Below, piece after piece: positions 27,013 through 35,722 of a stretch of DNA of 64,000 nt. A program made the position numbers and the translations under genes. Position 1 is the stretch's first letter, and each line of letters starts with the position of its first letter. The notes below the pieces were generated by a model. It saw only the letters and a program-made list of their open reading frames with translations, was not told the DNA's origin and searched no databases. Source of the DNA: Mogibacterium sp. (GTDB taxonomy: Bacteria; Bacillota; Clostridia; Peptostreptococcales; Anaerovoracaceae). The stretch covers positions 124,001-188,000 of the forward strand of contig JAFRKO010000010.1 in the NCBI GenBank assembly GCA_017431685.1. Reading direction: 5' to 3'.

Positions 27013-29895
27013 CTACTTTTTTTCAGATTTTGTGTAATATGTGTTTTCGAGCGGAAGCTTCGTTCTGAGGACTCCGTCCCTCGCGTAATATGCTCCGGCA
27101 ATCGCAGGTGCCGCAGGTATCGATGTGATCTCGCCTACGCCCTTCGCGCCGTATGATGCTTTCAGAAGCTCATCTTTTTCTACATGTATCGCATGGAGTT
27201 CCGGAATATCCGTCGAACGCAGCAGACCGAGAGTTCCGTACTTAGCCGTAGGCACACAATCTTTGAGAGGCCAGCTCTCAGTAAGCGCATACCCCATACT
27301 CATCAGTACTCCGCCCTCTATCTGACCTGACATTGACAGCGGATTCACTACCTTTCCGGCATCAAATGCCGCATATATATCGGTGACCCTTCCTTCTGCG
27401 TCAAGCACTGCCACGTTTGTAGCAAAGCCATATGCGATATGGCTCTTCGGATGAGGCTTGTCTGAACCCAGCTTGTCTGTAGGCTCAAAGTACTCATAGA
27501 AGAACTTCCTGCCTTCCAGCTTATCCAGAGTGTCCTCATTGACGCCCTCTTCATCCATGGCTTTCCTGAGCATCAGAGCGGCGCCTCTTACTGCCTCGCC
27601 CGTTACCAGCGTCTGCCTGGATCCGGATGTAGTTCCTGAATCCGGCGCGTTCTCTGTATTGCTGTTGCCGATCCAGATTTTTGTTATAGGCAGATCCGTT
27701 GCCTGAGCAACATCCTGAAGGAATACAGTCTGGCATCCCTGGCCTATATCTGAAGCAGCAGTGAATACCCACACCAGACCGTCCTTTATTCTGAGTTCTG
27801 CCCTGCCTTTATCCGGAAGTCCTACTCCGACACCTGCGTTCTTCATTGCGCAGGCTATGCCTACCCTGTCTTCCGGCGCATCATCAAAGTATGGCTTCAC
27901 AGCGACGAGAGTTTCTTTCAGTGCAGTCGATACATCCGCGATCTGTCCGTTCGGGAGCTCAAGACCCGGTTCAATCGCGTTGCGGTATCTTATTTCCCAC
28001 GGACTGATCCCGACCTTTTTTGCCAGTACGTTCAGGAGTGATTCAAGAGCGAACTGGCTCTGGCATACACCAAATCCTCTGAATGCTCCCGCAGGAGGAT
28101 TGTTGGTATAATAACCGAATCCTCTGATGTCCGTATTGTGATAATTGTATGGGCCTACGCTGTGCGTGCATGCTCTCTCAAGAACAGGTCCGCACAGGCT
28201 TGCGTAAGCGCCCGTATCGAAATTGATCTCACAGTCGAGACCCTTCAGTATGCCGTTCTCATCACAGCCAACAGTGAAAGTCCCTTCCATGTAGTGCCTT
28301 TTAGGATGTACTCTTAGGGATTCCGCACGGCTGAACTTCATCTTCACCGGTCTGTTGTACTTCAGCGCTGCCAGAGCAGTCAGGTGCTGCGTCGTAACAT
28401 CTTCCTTGCCGCCAAAGCCTCCGCCGATAAGCTGGTTCTCTACCACGATGCGTTCCTGGCAATCTTCCCAGCCGAGCATGATAGCCACCTCGTGTCTGGT
28501 GTCATATGCTCCCTGGTCTGTCGAGAGTATCTTGACTCCGTCCCCGTACGGGAATGACACGGCACACTCCGGCTCAAGGAAGGCGTGCTCCGTGAATGGG
28601 GTCGTAAACGATGCCGTCGCAGTATATGCTGATTCCGCCAACGCTTTCGCTGCATCACCGCGAGTGACGTGTCTCGTCTGACAGAGATTCCCGCCTGAAT
28701 GGATCTTCGGCGCTCCTTCAGCTCTGGCCTCGGATATGCTTCTCACAGGCTCGAGAGGTTCGTACTCTACTTTTACCGCCTTCTTGGCCTGCTCAAGTAT
28801 GTAAGGTGATTCAGCAACTACGACGCATATGGTGTCCCCCACCATCCTTGTCGTATCGCCTTCTGCTATCATAACATCCCAGTCCTGCTGTATATGGCCC
28901 ACCTTGTTGTTCGGCACGTCGGCTGCTGTCAGAACTCCAAGAACGCCCGGCAGTGACTCGGCTTTTTCCTTTATTATTTTCTTTACTATCGCTCTTGGAT
29001 ACTGCGAGCGGACGGCCGATGCGTATGCCATAGGCGGCATTTCAGGATCGACTGCGACGCAGATATTAACAAGAGGCTCTTCTTTCATGTAAATAGTCTT
29101 ACCCGGCTTGATAAGGCCCTTTGCAGAGGCATCCGCGTACTCTTTTTCTCCCCAGCCGGTCTGTTCCATTATCAGATCAGGTCTGTCCACAGGTACGAAG
29201 TATTCAGGCCCGATATCGTCCGGATACTTTCCGTAACCCAGCACCTTCTTTCTGACATCGATACGGAACACGTTCTGTCCCATGCCGTACTGTGAGCTGT
29301 TGCCCTTGTTTTCGTAATTTTCTATTCCCGAAGCACGTTCAGGATCGTAGTTTGAGCCTACAACTGAGATGAATTCATTCTGCTCAGGCATCATCTTGCC
29401 CGTAAACTGGCTTATCTGCCTGACCTCTTCTTCGCCCCGCAAAATGGACGCAGCTCTCCTGATGCCGTTAATGATTTTCTTGTAACCGGTGCAGCGGCAT
29501 ATATTGCCCCTTATAGCTTTCTTTATTTCATCCTCCGTAGGATCCGGATTGCGGTCAATAAGAGCCTTTCCGGCCATTACCATGCCCGGTATGCAAAAGC
29601 CGCACTGCACCGATCCTGCTGTTCCGAAAGCATAGACAAATGCTTCCTTTTCACGCAGGCTGAGGCCTTCTACTGTGATGATGTTTTTGCCCACTGCCCT
29701 GTCTGTGGTGAGGACACAGGCCTTTACTGCGCAGCCGTCTACAACTATGGTGCATGTGCCGCATGCTCCTTCCGAGCAGCCGTCCTTTACCGAATACAGC
29801 TTGAGATCATCCCTGAGATACCTGATCAGAGGCTTCTTTTCGTCAGTAGTTCTTTCTATTCCGTTTACTGTAAATGTGTAAGAAATGGTACTCAC
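27013..29895 (-). CDS. xdh: Selenium-dependent-type xanthine dehydrogenase, fused [2Fe-2S] and Mo domains
   Basis: Molybdenum hydroxylase of 960 residues in one chain. The N-terminal [2Fe-2S] domain is complete (GCSEGACGTCT, then VQCGFCIPG and GNICRCTGY). The molybdopterin part begins near residue 215 and includes GGGFGGKED, PPAGAFRGFGV, AASDIGQG, and the catalytic glutamate in KGVGEI near the C-terminus. No FAD domain is present, so electrons must leave through iron-sulfur partners; the ferredoxin gene 13 bases upstream is the obvious one. The start is unclear: GTG 29895 is directly abutted by GGAG, and an ATT four codons in has the better spacing. Selenium dependence is inferred from family and yqeB, not from a Sec codon. 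Confidence 0.9.
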   Translation of the reverse strand: MSTISYTFTVNGIERTTDEKKPLIRYLRDDLKLYSVKDGCSEGACGTCTIVVDGCAVKACVLTTDRAVGKNIITVEGLSLREKEAFVYAFGTAGSVQCGFCIPGMVMAGKALIDRNPDPTEDEIKKAIRGNICRCTGYKKIINGIRRAASILRGEEEVRQISQFTGKMMPEQNEFISVVGSNYDPERASGIENYENKGNSSQYGMGQNVFRIDVRKKVLGYGKYPDDIGPEYFVPVDRPDLIMEQTGWGEKEYADASAKGLIKPGKTIYMKEEPLVNICVAVDPEMPPMAYASAVRSQYPRAIVKKIIKEKAESLPGVLGVLTAADVPNNKVGHIQQDWDVMIAEGDTTRMVGDTICVVVAESPYILEQAKKAVKVEYEPLEPVRSISEARAEGAPKIHSGGNLCQTRHVTRGDAAKALAESAYTATASFTTPFTEHAFLEPECAVSFPYGDGVKILSTDQGAYDTRHEVAIMLGWEDCQERIVVENQLIGGGFGGKEDVTTQHLTALAALKYNRPVKMKFSRAESLRVHPKRHYMEGTFTVGCDENGILKGLDCEINFDTGAYASLCGPVLERACTHSVGPYNYHNTDIRGFGYYTNNPPAGAFRGFGVCQSQFALESLLNVLAKKVGISPWEIRYRNAIEPGLELPNGQIADVSTALKETLVAVKPYFDDAPEDRVGIACAMKNAGVGVGLPDKGRAELRIKDGLVWVFTAASDIGQGCQTVFLQDVAQATDLPITKIWIGNSNTENAPDSGTTSGSRQTLVTGEAVRGAALMLRKAMDEEGVNEDTLDKLEGRKFFYEYFEPTDKLGSDKPHPKSHIAYGFATNVAVLDAEGRVTDIYAAFDAGKVVNPLSMSGQIEGGVLMSMGYALTESWPLKDCVPTAKYGTLGLLRSTDIPELHAIHVEKDELLKASYGAKGVGEITSIPAAPAIAGAYYARDGVLRTKLPLENTYYTKSEKK

Positions 29896-29908
29896 CTCCT
29901 CTGCCAGA

Positions 29909-30448
29909 TCAGTCAGCAGTCATAATACCGTTTGAATCTCTGATGACTCCGCGAGGGCACTTGACTGCGCACATACCGCAGCATATGCAGGCTGCAGGGT
30001 CGATCACAGGTTTTCCTTCCGCAACAGTGATCGCGCCAGCAGGGCATTCCCTCTCGCATATGCGGCAGGCGATGCACGAGTTATCGCATGCCTCGCGTGC
30101 GGTCTTTCCGGAGTCACGGTTGCTGCATTTCGGCTGTATGTTTCTATCCGGTAATATGATCTCAATGAGGTTCTGCGGGCAGACTCGAGCGCAGAGTCCG
30201 CATCCGACACATTTATCATTATCAACTGCAGGAGGGCCTCCGGGTCTGACCTTTATGGCCGCAAGATGGCATGCAGCTTCGCACGAGCCGCCTCCCAGGC
30301 ATCCGTATCTGCACTTGCTGATACCGTCGGGATATAACTTGAGTATCGCGCTGCAGTCCCTGGGGAGCGACGCTCTGTCTATCCCTTCGAGCATCGGGCT
30401 TCCGCCCCTGCAGCGGACATATGCTGTTTTCCTGATCCTCTTAGCCAT
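29909..30448 (-). CDS. Soluble RnfB-like polyferredoxin
   Basis: Iron-sulfur electron carrier of 179 residues. It resembles the C-terminal two thirds of RnfB: a first Cys set CRYGCLGGGSCEAAC, then three ferredoxin motifs CVGCGLCARVCP, CIACRICERECP and CICCGMCAVKCP. It lacks the hydrophobic N-terminal anchor that ties RnfB to the membrane Rnf complex. GGAGATG precedes ATG 30448. It lies between yqeB (18 bases) and xdh (13 bases), so it probably carries electrons to or from the FAD-less xanthine dehydrogenase, and possibly to YgfK. The partner is inference. Confidence 0.82.
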   Translation of the reverse strand: MAKRIRKTAYVRCRGGSPMLEGIDRASLPRDCSAILKLYPDGISKCRYGCLGGGSCEAACHLAAIKVRPGGPPAVDNDKCVGCGLCARVCPQNLIEIILPDRNIQPKCSNRDSGKTAREACDNSCIACRICERECPAGAITVAEGKPVIDPAACICCGMCAVKCPRGVIRDSNGIMTAD

Positions 30449-30466
30449 TTTTCATCTCCATATTTT

Positions 30467-31258
30467 TCAAAGCCGTTCCCCGGCATACGACAGAATAGCT
30501 TCAAGGACTCCGCCGCCGATGGACGCAGCCTTGTCAGATACTGTCATGTGATCTACCGTAGCACCTCTCGGATCGACATCTCCTGACTTCAATCCTTTTG
30601 TGACAGGTACACCGTCCTGAAGCAGCCCCCTGACTTTTCCATCAGTCAGTGCATATACAGGCACCCCGTCAACATTTCCGACACGGTCACCTTCTTTGAC
30701 AAGGTCGCCGATCTCCTTTTCAGGATGGAATATCCCGTCAGTAGGTGCTTTGATCAGCCTTCTTATGGTCTGGCCTCCCACGTTTCCCGGCACGCCGGTG
30801 TTCGGGATGGCAGATCCTTTTCTAATGACTCTTCCCAGAGTGTGGCCGCGTTTTGTTTCGATCACTGCGTGGCAGTCCTTGCCTGCAGTAAAGCCCGGGC
30901 CGACCCCAATGACCATTTTTGCATCATTTTTTGTCGTTCCCGTATTTATTTTGGCGAGGATAGCGTCTACGACGACCTCCGGTTTCATGGTCTTTACGAT
31001 CTCTGCTTCCGGATCTGCCAGTACAGGGATAACTCCCCTTGCGAGACAATCCTTCACCTCGTCTATATTTTCGGCTCTTTCTGCCTTTACATCTTCAACT
31101 TCAGTACTGCCAAGACGGATGGCTTCCGAGAAAGCCACCGTCCTGCGTACCGCCAGAGGCACCGGCAGATCCGTCATGACCACATCGATTTTCGAATGAT
31201 GCAGCCTCAGAGCTATTCCGCTGGCGAGGTCGCCGGCGCCTTTAATAACAACTAACAT
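30467..31258 (-). CDS. yqeB: YqeB (EF2563)-family selenium-dependent Mo hydroxylase accessory protein
   Basis: Accessory protein of 263 residues with an N-terminal Rossmann-like stretch (VVIKGAGDLASGIALRLHH). Conserved family blocks follow (IGVGPGFTAGKDCHAVIET, RGHTLGRVI, GSAIPNTGVPGNVGG, DVDPRG). This family is found with selenium-dependent molybdenum hydroxylases and is believed to serve insertion of the labile selenium into their cofactor; the biochemistry is not settled. Its presence is the main reason to call the neighbouring hydroxylases selenium-dependent. AAAGG sites precede ATG 31258. It follows ygfK by 19 bases in the long operon. Confidence 0.9.
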   Translation of the reverse strand: MLVVIKGAGDLASGIALRLHHSKIDVVMTDLPVPLAVRRTVAFSEAIRLGSTEVEDVKAERAENIDEVKDCLARGVIPVLADPEAEIVKTMKPEVVVDAILAKINTGTTKNDAKMVIGVGPGFTAGKDCHAVIETKRGHTLGRVIRKGSAIPNTGVPGNVGGQTIRRLIKAPTDGIFHPEKEIGDLVKEGDRVGNVDGVPVYALTDGKVRGLLQDGVPVTKGLKSGDVDPRGATVDHMTVSDKAASIGGGVLEAILSYAGERL

Positions 31259-31277
31259 TAATAAAAACCTTTACCTT

Positions 31278-34271
31278 TTATGCTAATAAATATGCGTAGT
31301 TTTCCTTTACTGCTTTGATGAATGCAGCTATACCTTCAGGCAGAGCGCACTTCGGATCTGCCATATCGTAGTCTGCGGCATTTCCGAACAGTCTTACGCG
31401 CACCTTTTCTCCTTCGAGCGGCAGGAAACCGTTGTTCTCGCTATCTGCGAAGTCTTCCTCGCTCCAGAACAGAGTGAATTTGTCCTTGTATGGACGTCCG
31501 CTGTACGGGCAGAATATTGCGCAGTTGCCGCACTCGTTGCACATTCCGTCGACGTGCAGGATCTGCGGTTTTTCGAAGAACGGAACATCGATGACGACAT
31601 TGGCTCTGTTAGGGCATACGTCTGCGCAGACCTCACATACTGTTGAGCATCCGAGGCATCTGTTATCCGGCTTGTCTGCAGGAGGATCAACAAGGTCGCC
31701 CTTACGTGCGAGCAGCTTCTCCATGTCACCCTTTGCATCCAGATCAGCATACTTGCTGAAGTCAGCTCCGATGATTGCCGCAGCAATGGTCTGTGCATCA
31801 GCGATAGCCTTTACTACTGTAGCCGGACCTCTTCTGCAGTCTCCTGCTGCGTAGAGTCCAGGTACTGTTGTCATGAGATTCTCATCAACGACAGGTTTGC
31901 CCTTGCCGTCGATCTCCGCGCCTGCAGCTTCGTACAGACCGGTCTTTATTCTCTCACCAACAGCGCAGATAACTGCTGTTGCAGGTACCTCACAGAATTC
32001 GCCTGTTCCCACAGGTGAACGTCTGCCGCTTGCGTCAGGCTCTCCGAGCACGTTCTTCTCGCACTTCAGAACGCCGTTCTCGACGCCTTCCGGTGCGAGG
32101 AGTTCCATGAACTCTACTCCGTCCTCGATTGCCATTACCAGCTCTTCCTCGTCAGCAGGCATGTTTCTTCTGTCTCTTCTGTAAACGAGGCGTACATGCT
32201 CTACTCCCGGCTGTATCTTTGCAGCTCTTGCAACGTCCATTGCGGTATTGCCGCCGCCGATGACGACTACGTCAGTGCCGAGATCGATCGATCCAGGTGC
32301 AGCCTTTACTTTCTCGAGGAACTCGAGAGCATCATACTCTTCGCCATATTTCAGAGCCTTGCGGCCGTGTGCCCATGCTCCGATCGCAACGATGATGTCC
32401 GTGAAGCCCTCATCCTTAAGCTCCTGTACTGAAGCGATCTCTCTGCCAGTTACCATTTTTGCGCCATATGCAGAGCAGAGTGCAACATCCTTGTCGAGAG
32501 CGTCATCGCCGATCCTGAAGCCAGGAATTACGTAGCGAGGTACTCCGCCCATCTTGTCATTCTTCTCGAACACTGTTACATCTGCGCCTGCGCGGCTGAG
32601 GAACGATGCTGCTGCAAGGCCTGCAGGGCCTCCGCCGATAACAGCTACCTTCTTGTCTGCAGCTGCTGCAGCCTTGAGCTGAGGCAGCACCTTGTCGAAT
32701 CCTGCTTCGGCAGCCATCAGCTTCACCTCGCGGATCCTGAGTGCGGATTCATAGTGGTTTCTCATGCACCTGTCAGCGCATGTGTGCGGACAAATCGTTC
32801 CTGTAGTGAAAGGCAGAGCGTTCTTTTCGAGAATAATCTTAAGAGCGTCTTCTACTCTGCCCTCTTCCATAGCCTCCAGATATGCAGGGATATCCTGCTC
32901 GATCGGGCATCCGCCGCTGCATGGAGCGTGGAAGCAGTCGAGCATCGGAAGTTCCTCATCGCTCTTGCGATTAGGAAGCGGCTTGATAGGCTTCTGGTTC
33001 CTCGGTCCCTGAGACATCTCAACAAGAGCTCCTACCTTTTCGATATCCACTCCGCTGAATCTCTCATTGCCGCAGTCCATCAGCTTCTCGCCTATCTGCG
33101 ACATTCTCTGATATCCGCCCGGTTTCAGGATGGTTGTAGCCATCGTGATAGGCCAGATGCCTGCTTCGAAGATCTCCTTGATGTTGAAGTAGTCAGCACC
33201 GCCGGAGTAGCTGATCCTGAGCTTGCCGTTGAACTGTTTCGAAATCTTTTCAGCAAGGTAAATGCTCAGCGGGAACAGGCTGCGTCCGGCCATGTACATT
33301 TCTTCCGAAGGAAGCTCGCCGGCTTTTACATCTACAGGGAATGTGTTGGTCAGCTTTACGCCGAACTCGAGACCCTTCTCGTCACAGAGTGCCTGCAGTC
33401 TCTCAAACATCGGGACTGCATCTTCCCACTGAAGGTCTTCGAGGAAGTGGTGATCGTCAAATGCGATGTAGTCGAATCCGAGCGAGTCGAGGCGCTTTCT
33501 GGCGAATTCGTATCCGAGCAGTGTCGGGTTGCACTTTATGAATGTGTTGAGGCCCTTCTCTGTGATGAGATAGGAAGCTATTCTCTCGATCTCATCCGGC
33601 GGGCATCCGTGCAGAGTCGACTCGGTGATGGAGTTCGAGATCCTTGCAGGAATTGCCTTTATGAAGTCCTCATCTACGTTTTTGAATCTGCCGTCCTTTG
33701 CAGCCTGCAGCGATACTGCCATGGCTTCCCTGAACACATCCGTGTCCGATGCATCCTTCATCTCTTCGATGTACTTGTTTACCTTTGGTGTCTTGATACC
33801 TTCCAGGTCATATCCTACCGACATGTTGAATACGAAACCGTCAGGATCACCGAGTCCAAGCTCCTTAGCGAGGATCTTGCAGACGAACCAGGCCTTTACG
33901 TACTCTTCGTAAGCCTGCGGTACATACAGCTCTGTAGACCACTCGCAGTTGTAGCATTCATCGTGAGCGGTGATGCATGGCTTTGCAACGCATGCTGCAA
34001 GTTCTGCACCGTCCATTACCTGTACTGTCTTGAGCTCGAAGAATCTTGAGCCGGCAACATATGATGCGATTATGTTCTGAGCCAGCTGCGTATTAGGACC
34101 GGCAGCAGGTCCGAACGGTGACTCTATCTTCTCATCAAAGATAGGAAGAGCCTGGCCGTTTGTGTGTTTTACCAGTTTGGAAACACCGAAGATGCTTCCG
34201 CTTTTTTCATACTCGTCCAGTACCCAGTTCAGCAGTTGCTTATAAGGCATTGGTCGCATAATATCACTCAT
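31278..34271 (-). CDS. ygfK: YgfK-type oxidoreductase (putative selenate reductase subunit family)
   Basis: Large cytosolic flavin/iron-sulfur protein of 997 residues. The N-terminal third resembles dihydroorotate-dehydrogenase-type barrels (FFELKTVQVMDGAELAACVA). A glutamate-synthase-small-subunit-like module follows: CPIEQDIPAYL, then the FAD site VIGGGPAGLAAASFLSRAGA (about residue 550) and a second dinucleotide site VVIGGGNTAMDVARAA. The C-terminus has CLGCSTVCEVCADVCP and CNECGNCAIFCP clusters. Despite its database name, genetics in gut anaerobes ties it to purine/urate breakdown, where it may perform a reductive or reverse-pyrimidine-type step. GGAGGT precedes ATG 34271. Confidence 0.92.
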   Translation of the reverse strand: MSDIMRPMPYKQLLNWVLDEYEKSGSIFGVSKLVKHTNGQALPIFDEKIESPFGPAAGPNTQLAQNIIASYVAGSRFFELKTVQVMDGAELAACVAKPCITAHDECYNCEWSTELYVPQAYEEYVKAWFVCKILAKELGLGDPDGFVFNMSVGYDLEGIKTPKVNKYIEEMKDASDTDVFREAMAVSLQAAKDGRFKNVDEDFIKAIPARISNSITESTLHGCPPDEIERIASYLITEKGLNTFIKCNPTLLGYEFARKRLDSLGFDYIAFDDHHFLEDLQWEDAVPMFERLQALCDEKGLEFGVKLTNTFPVDVKAGELPSEEMYMAGRSLFPLSIYLAEKISKQFNGKLRISYSGGADYFNIKEIFEAGIWPITMATTILKPGGYQRMSQIGEKLMDCGNERFSGVDIEKVGALVEMSQGPRNQKPIKPLPNRKSDEELPMLDCFHAPCSGGCPIEQDIPAYLEAMEEGRVEDALKIILEKNALPFTTGTICPHTCADRCMRNHYESALRIREVKLMAAEAGFDKVLPQLKAAAAADKKVAVIGGGPAGLAAASFLSRAGADVTVFEKNDKMGGVPRYVIPGFRIGDDALDKDVALCSAYGAKMVTGREIASVQELKDEGFTDIIVAIGAWAHGRKALKYGEEYDALEFLEKVKAAPGSIDLGTDVVVIGGGNTAMDVARAAKIQPGVEHVRLVYRRDRRNMPADEEELVMAIEDGVEFMELLAPEGVENGVLKCEKNVLGEPDASGRRSPVGTGEFCEVPATAVICAVGERIKTGLYEAAGAEIDGKGKPVVDENLMTTVPGLYAAGDCRRGPATVVKAIADAQTIAAAIIGADFSKYADLDAKGDMEKLLARKGDLVDPPADKPDNRCLGCSTVCEVCADVCPNRANVVIDVPFFEKPQILHVDGMCNECGNCAIFCPYSGRPYKDKFTLFWSEEDFADSENNGFLPLEGEKVRVRLFGNAADYDMADPKCALPEGIAAFIKAVKENYAYLLA

Positions 34272-34315
34272 ACAATACCTCCGTTCATATCTTTATCTAC
34301 ATCTAAATTACGATT

Positions 34316-34360
34316 GTGAAGGCTCAAAAGTGTCCGAGCGAGGAACTTTTGAGGCTTCAC
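34316..34360 (-). terminator. Long intercistronic hairpin between ssnA and ygfK
   Basis: Two 16-base arms (GTGAAGGCTCAAAAGT / ACTTTTGAGGCTTCAC) pair with a single internal mismatch around a 13-base loop. It starts at the ssnA stop codon. No U-run follows, so it is more likely an attenuator or RNA-processing/stability element than a full terminator. Confidence 0.65.
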
Positions 34361-35701
34361 CTAGTATTCGCGATGATTTAATTCGCCCCAGAGCTTCTTG
34401 CTCTGCTCGAGTGTCCAGGCGTTGATTGCTTCTTCGTCTATATCTACGAATTCTCTGTCCTTATACAGGACCTTACCGTTGATTATCGTTGTTCTGCAGT
34501 TCTTGCCCATCATTCCGAAGATCATATGGCCGTCGATGTTCTCGTCTGAGAACGGTGTGAACGGCTTGTAATCCATTACGATGACGTCGGCTGCAGCGCC
34601 CTCCTTCAGGATGCCCAGAGGCTTCTTGAAGTACTTGGCAGCGATCTTTCTGTTGTTCTCGAAGAGCATCGTGACATCCTCACCCCATGCGACGTTCGGC
34701 ATTGCTGCGTTGTGTCTCTGGATGATAAGGAATACCTTAAGGCTCTCGAGCATGTCGTGTGTATATGCGTCGGTGCCCATGCCGACCGTGATGCCTTTTG
34801 CCATCATCTGAAGCACAGGAGCGCATCCTACTGCGTTGCCCATGTTGGACTCAGGATTGTTGACTACCATTGTGCCGGTCTCCTTGATGATGTCCATCTC
34901 AGCCGGGCTCACGTGGATGCAGTGTCCGAGCAGTGTCCTGTCTCCGAGCAGGCCGTTGTAGAGCAGTCTGTTGATTGGCTTGCAGCCGTAGTTTCTGAGG
35001 CTGTCATAAACGTCGTTCATGCCCTCGGATACATGGATGTGGAATCCTGTCATGCCGTTATTGGCCTCTACCATCTTTTCGAATGTCTTGTCCGAAATGG
35101 TGAAGAGAGCATGTCCGCCGAACATGGCTTTGATCATGTCGTCATCCTCTTTGATGGCCCACTTAGCGAACTCAGCGTTCTCCTGGATGCTCTGAGCGGT
35201 CTTCTCTTCTCCGTCTCTCTCAGATACCTCGTAGCAGAGGCATGATCTCATTCCGAGCTCCTTTGCGACATCCTTGATAGCGAAGAGTGATCCAGGAATC
35301 TCGCAGAAGCTTGCGTGATGGTCGAAGATCGTAGTAACACCGTCTCTGATGCAGTCCAGGATCGTTGCATATGCACATGCTTTGGTGCCGTCAATCGTCA
35401 GATGTCTGTCGATGTTCCACCATGTGCCGTCAAGCACCTCGAAGAAGTTTGTCGGGTTGTTTCCTGCAATTGCGAGTCCCCTGGCAAGGCCTGAGTAGAT
35501 ATGTGTATGCGCATTGATAAGACCCGGCATGATGATGCCGCCTTTTGCATCTACAAACTCCGCATCAGGATAAGCTGCCTTCATGTCTGCGAACGATCCA
35601 ACCGCCTTGATGACTTCTCCATCGATGACGACCGCGCCGTCCTTCAGATAAGGAAACTCCGGATCCCTTGTAATTAGTTGTCCGTTACCTATTAAAAGCA
35701 T
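34361..35701 (-). CDS. ssnA: SsnA-type aminohydrolase
   Basis: Amidohydrolase-superfamily enzyme of 446 residues, close to guanine/chlorohydrolase-type deaminases. Metal site motifs are NAHTHIYSG, FHIHVSEG, LGHCIHVSP and GMGTDAYTHD. It is a standard member of the ygfK-ssnA-ygfM-xdhD block, in E. coli order. Its substrate is not established; removal of an amino group from a purine or a derived ring is the reasonable reading. GGGAGGA precedes ATG 35701. It lies 21 bases after xdhD and 89 bases before ygfK, with the hairpin at 34316-34360 between. Confidence 0.92.
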   Translation of the reverse strand: MLLIGNGQLITRDPEFPYLKDGAVVIDGEVIKAVGSFADMKAAYPDAEFVDAKGGIIMPGLINAHTHIYSGLARGLAIAGNNPTNFFEVLDGTWWNIDRHLTIDGTKACAYATILDCIRDGVTTIFDHHASFCEIPGSLFAIKDVAKELGMRSCLCYEVSERDGEEKTAQSIQENAEFAKWAIKEDDDMIKAMFGGHALFTISDKTFEKMVEANNGMTGFHIHVSEGMNDVYDSLRNYGCKPINRLLYNGLLGDRTLLGHCIHVSPAEMDIIKETGTMVVNNPESNMGNAVGCAPVLQMMAKGITVGMGTDAYTHDMLESLKVFLIIQRHNAAMPNVAWGEDVTMLFENNRKIAAKYFKKPLGILKEGAAADVIVMDYKPFTPFSDENIDGHMIFGMMGKNCRTTIINGKVLYKDREFVDIDEEAINAWTLEQSKKLWGELNHREY

Positions 35702-35722
35702 GTCTGATCCTCCCTTCCTGTG

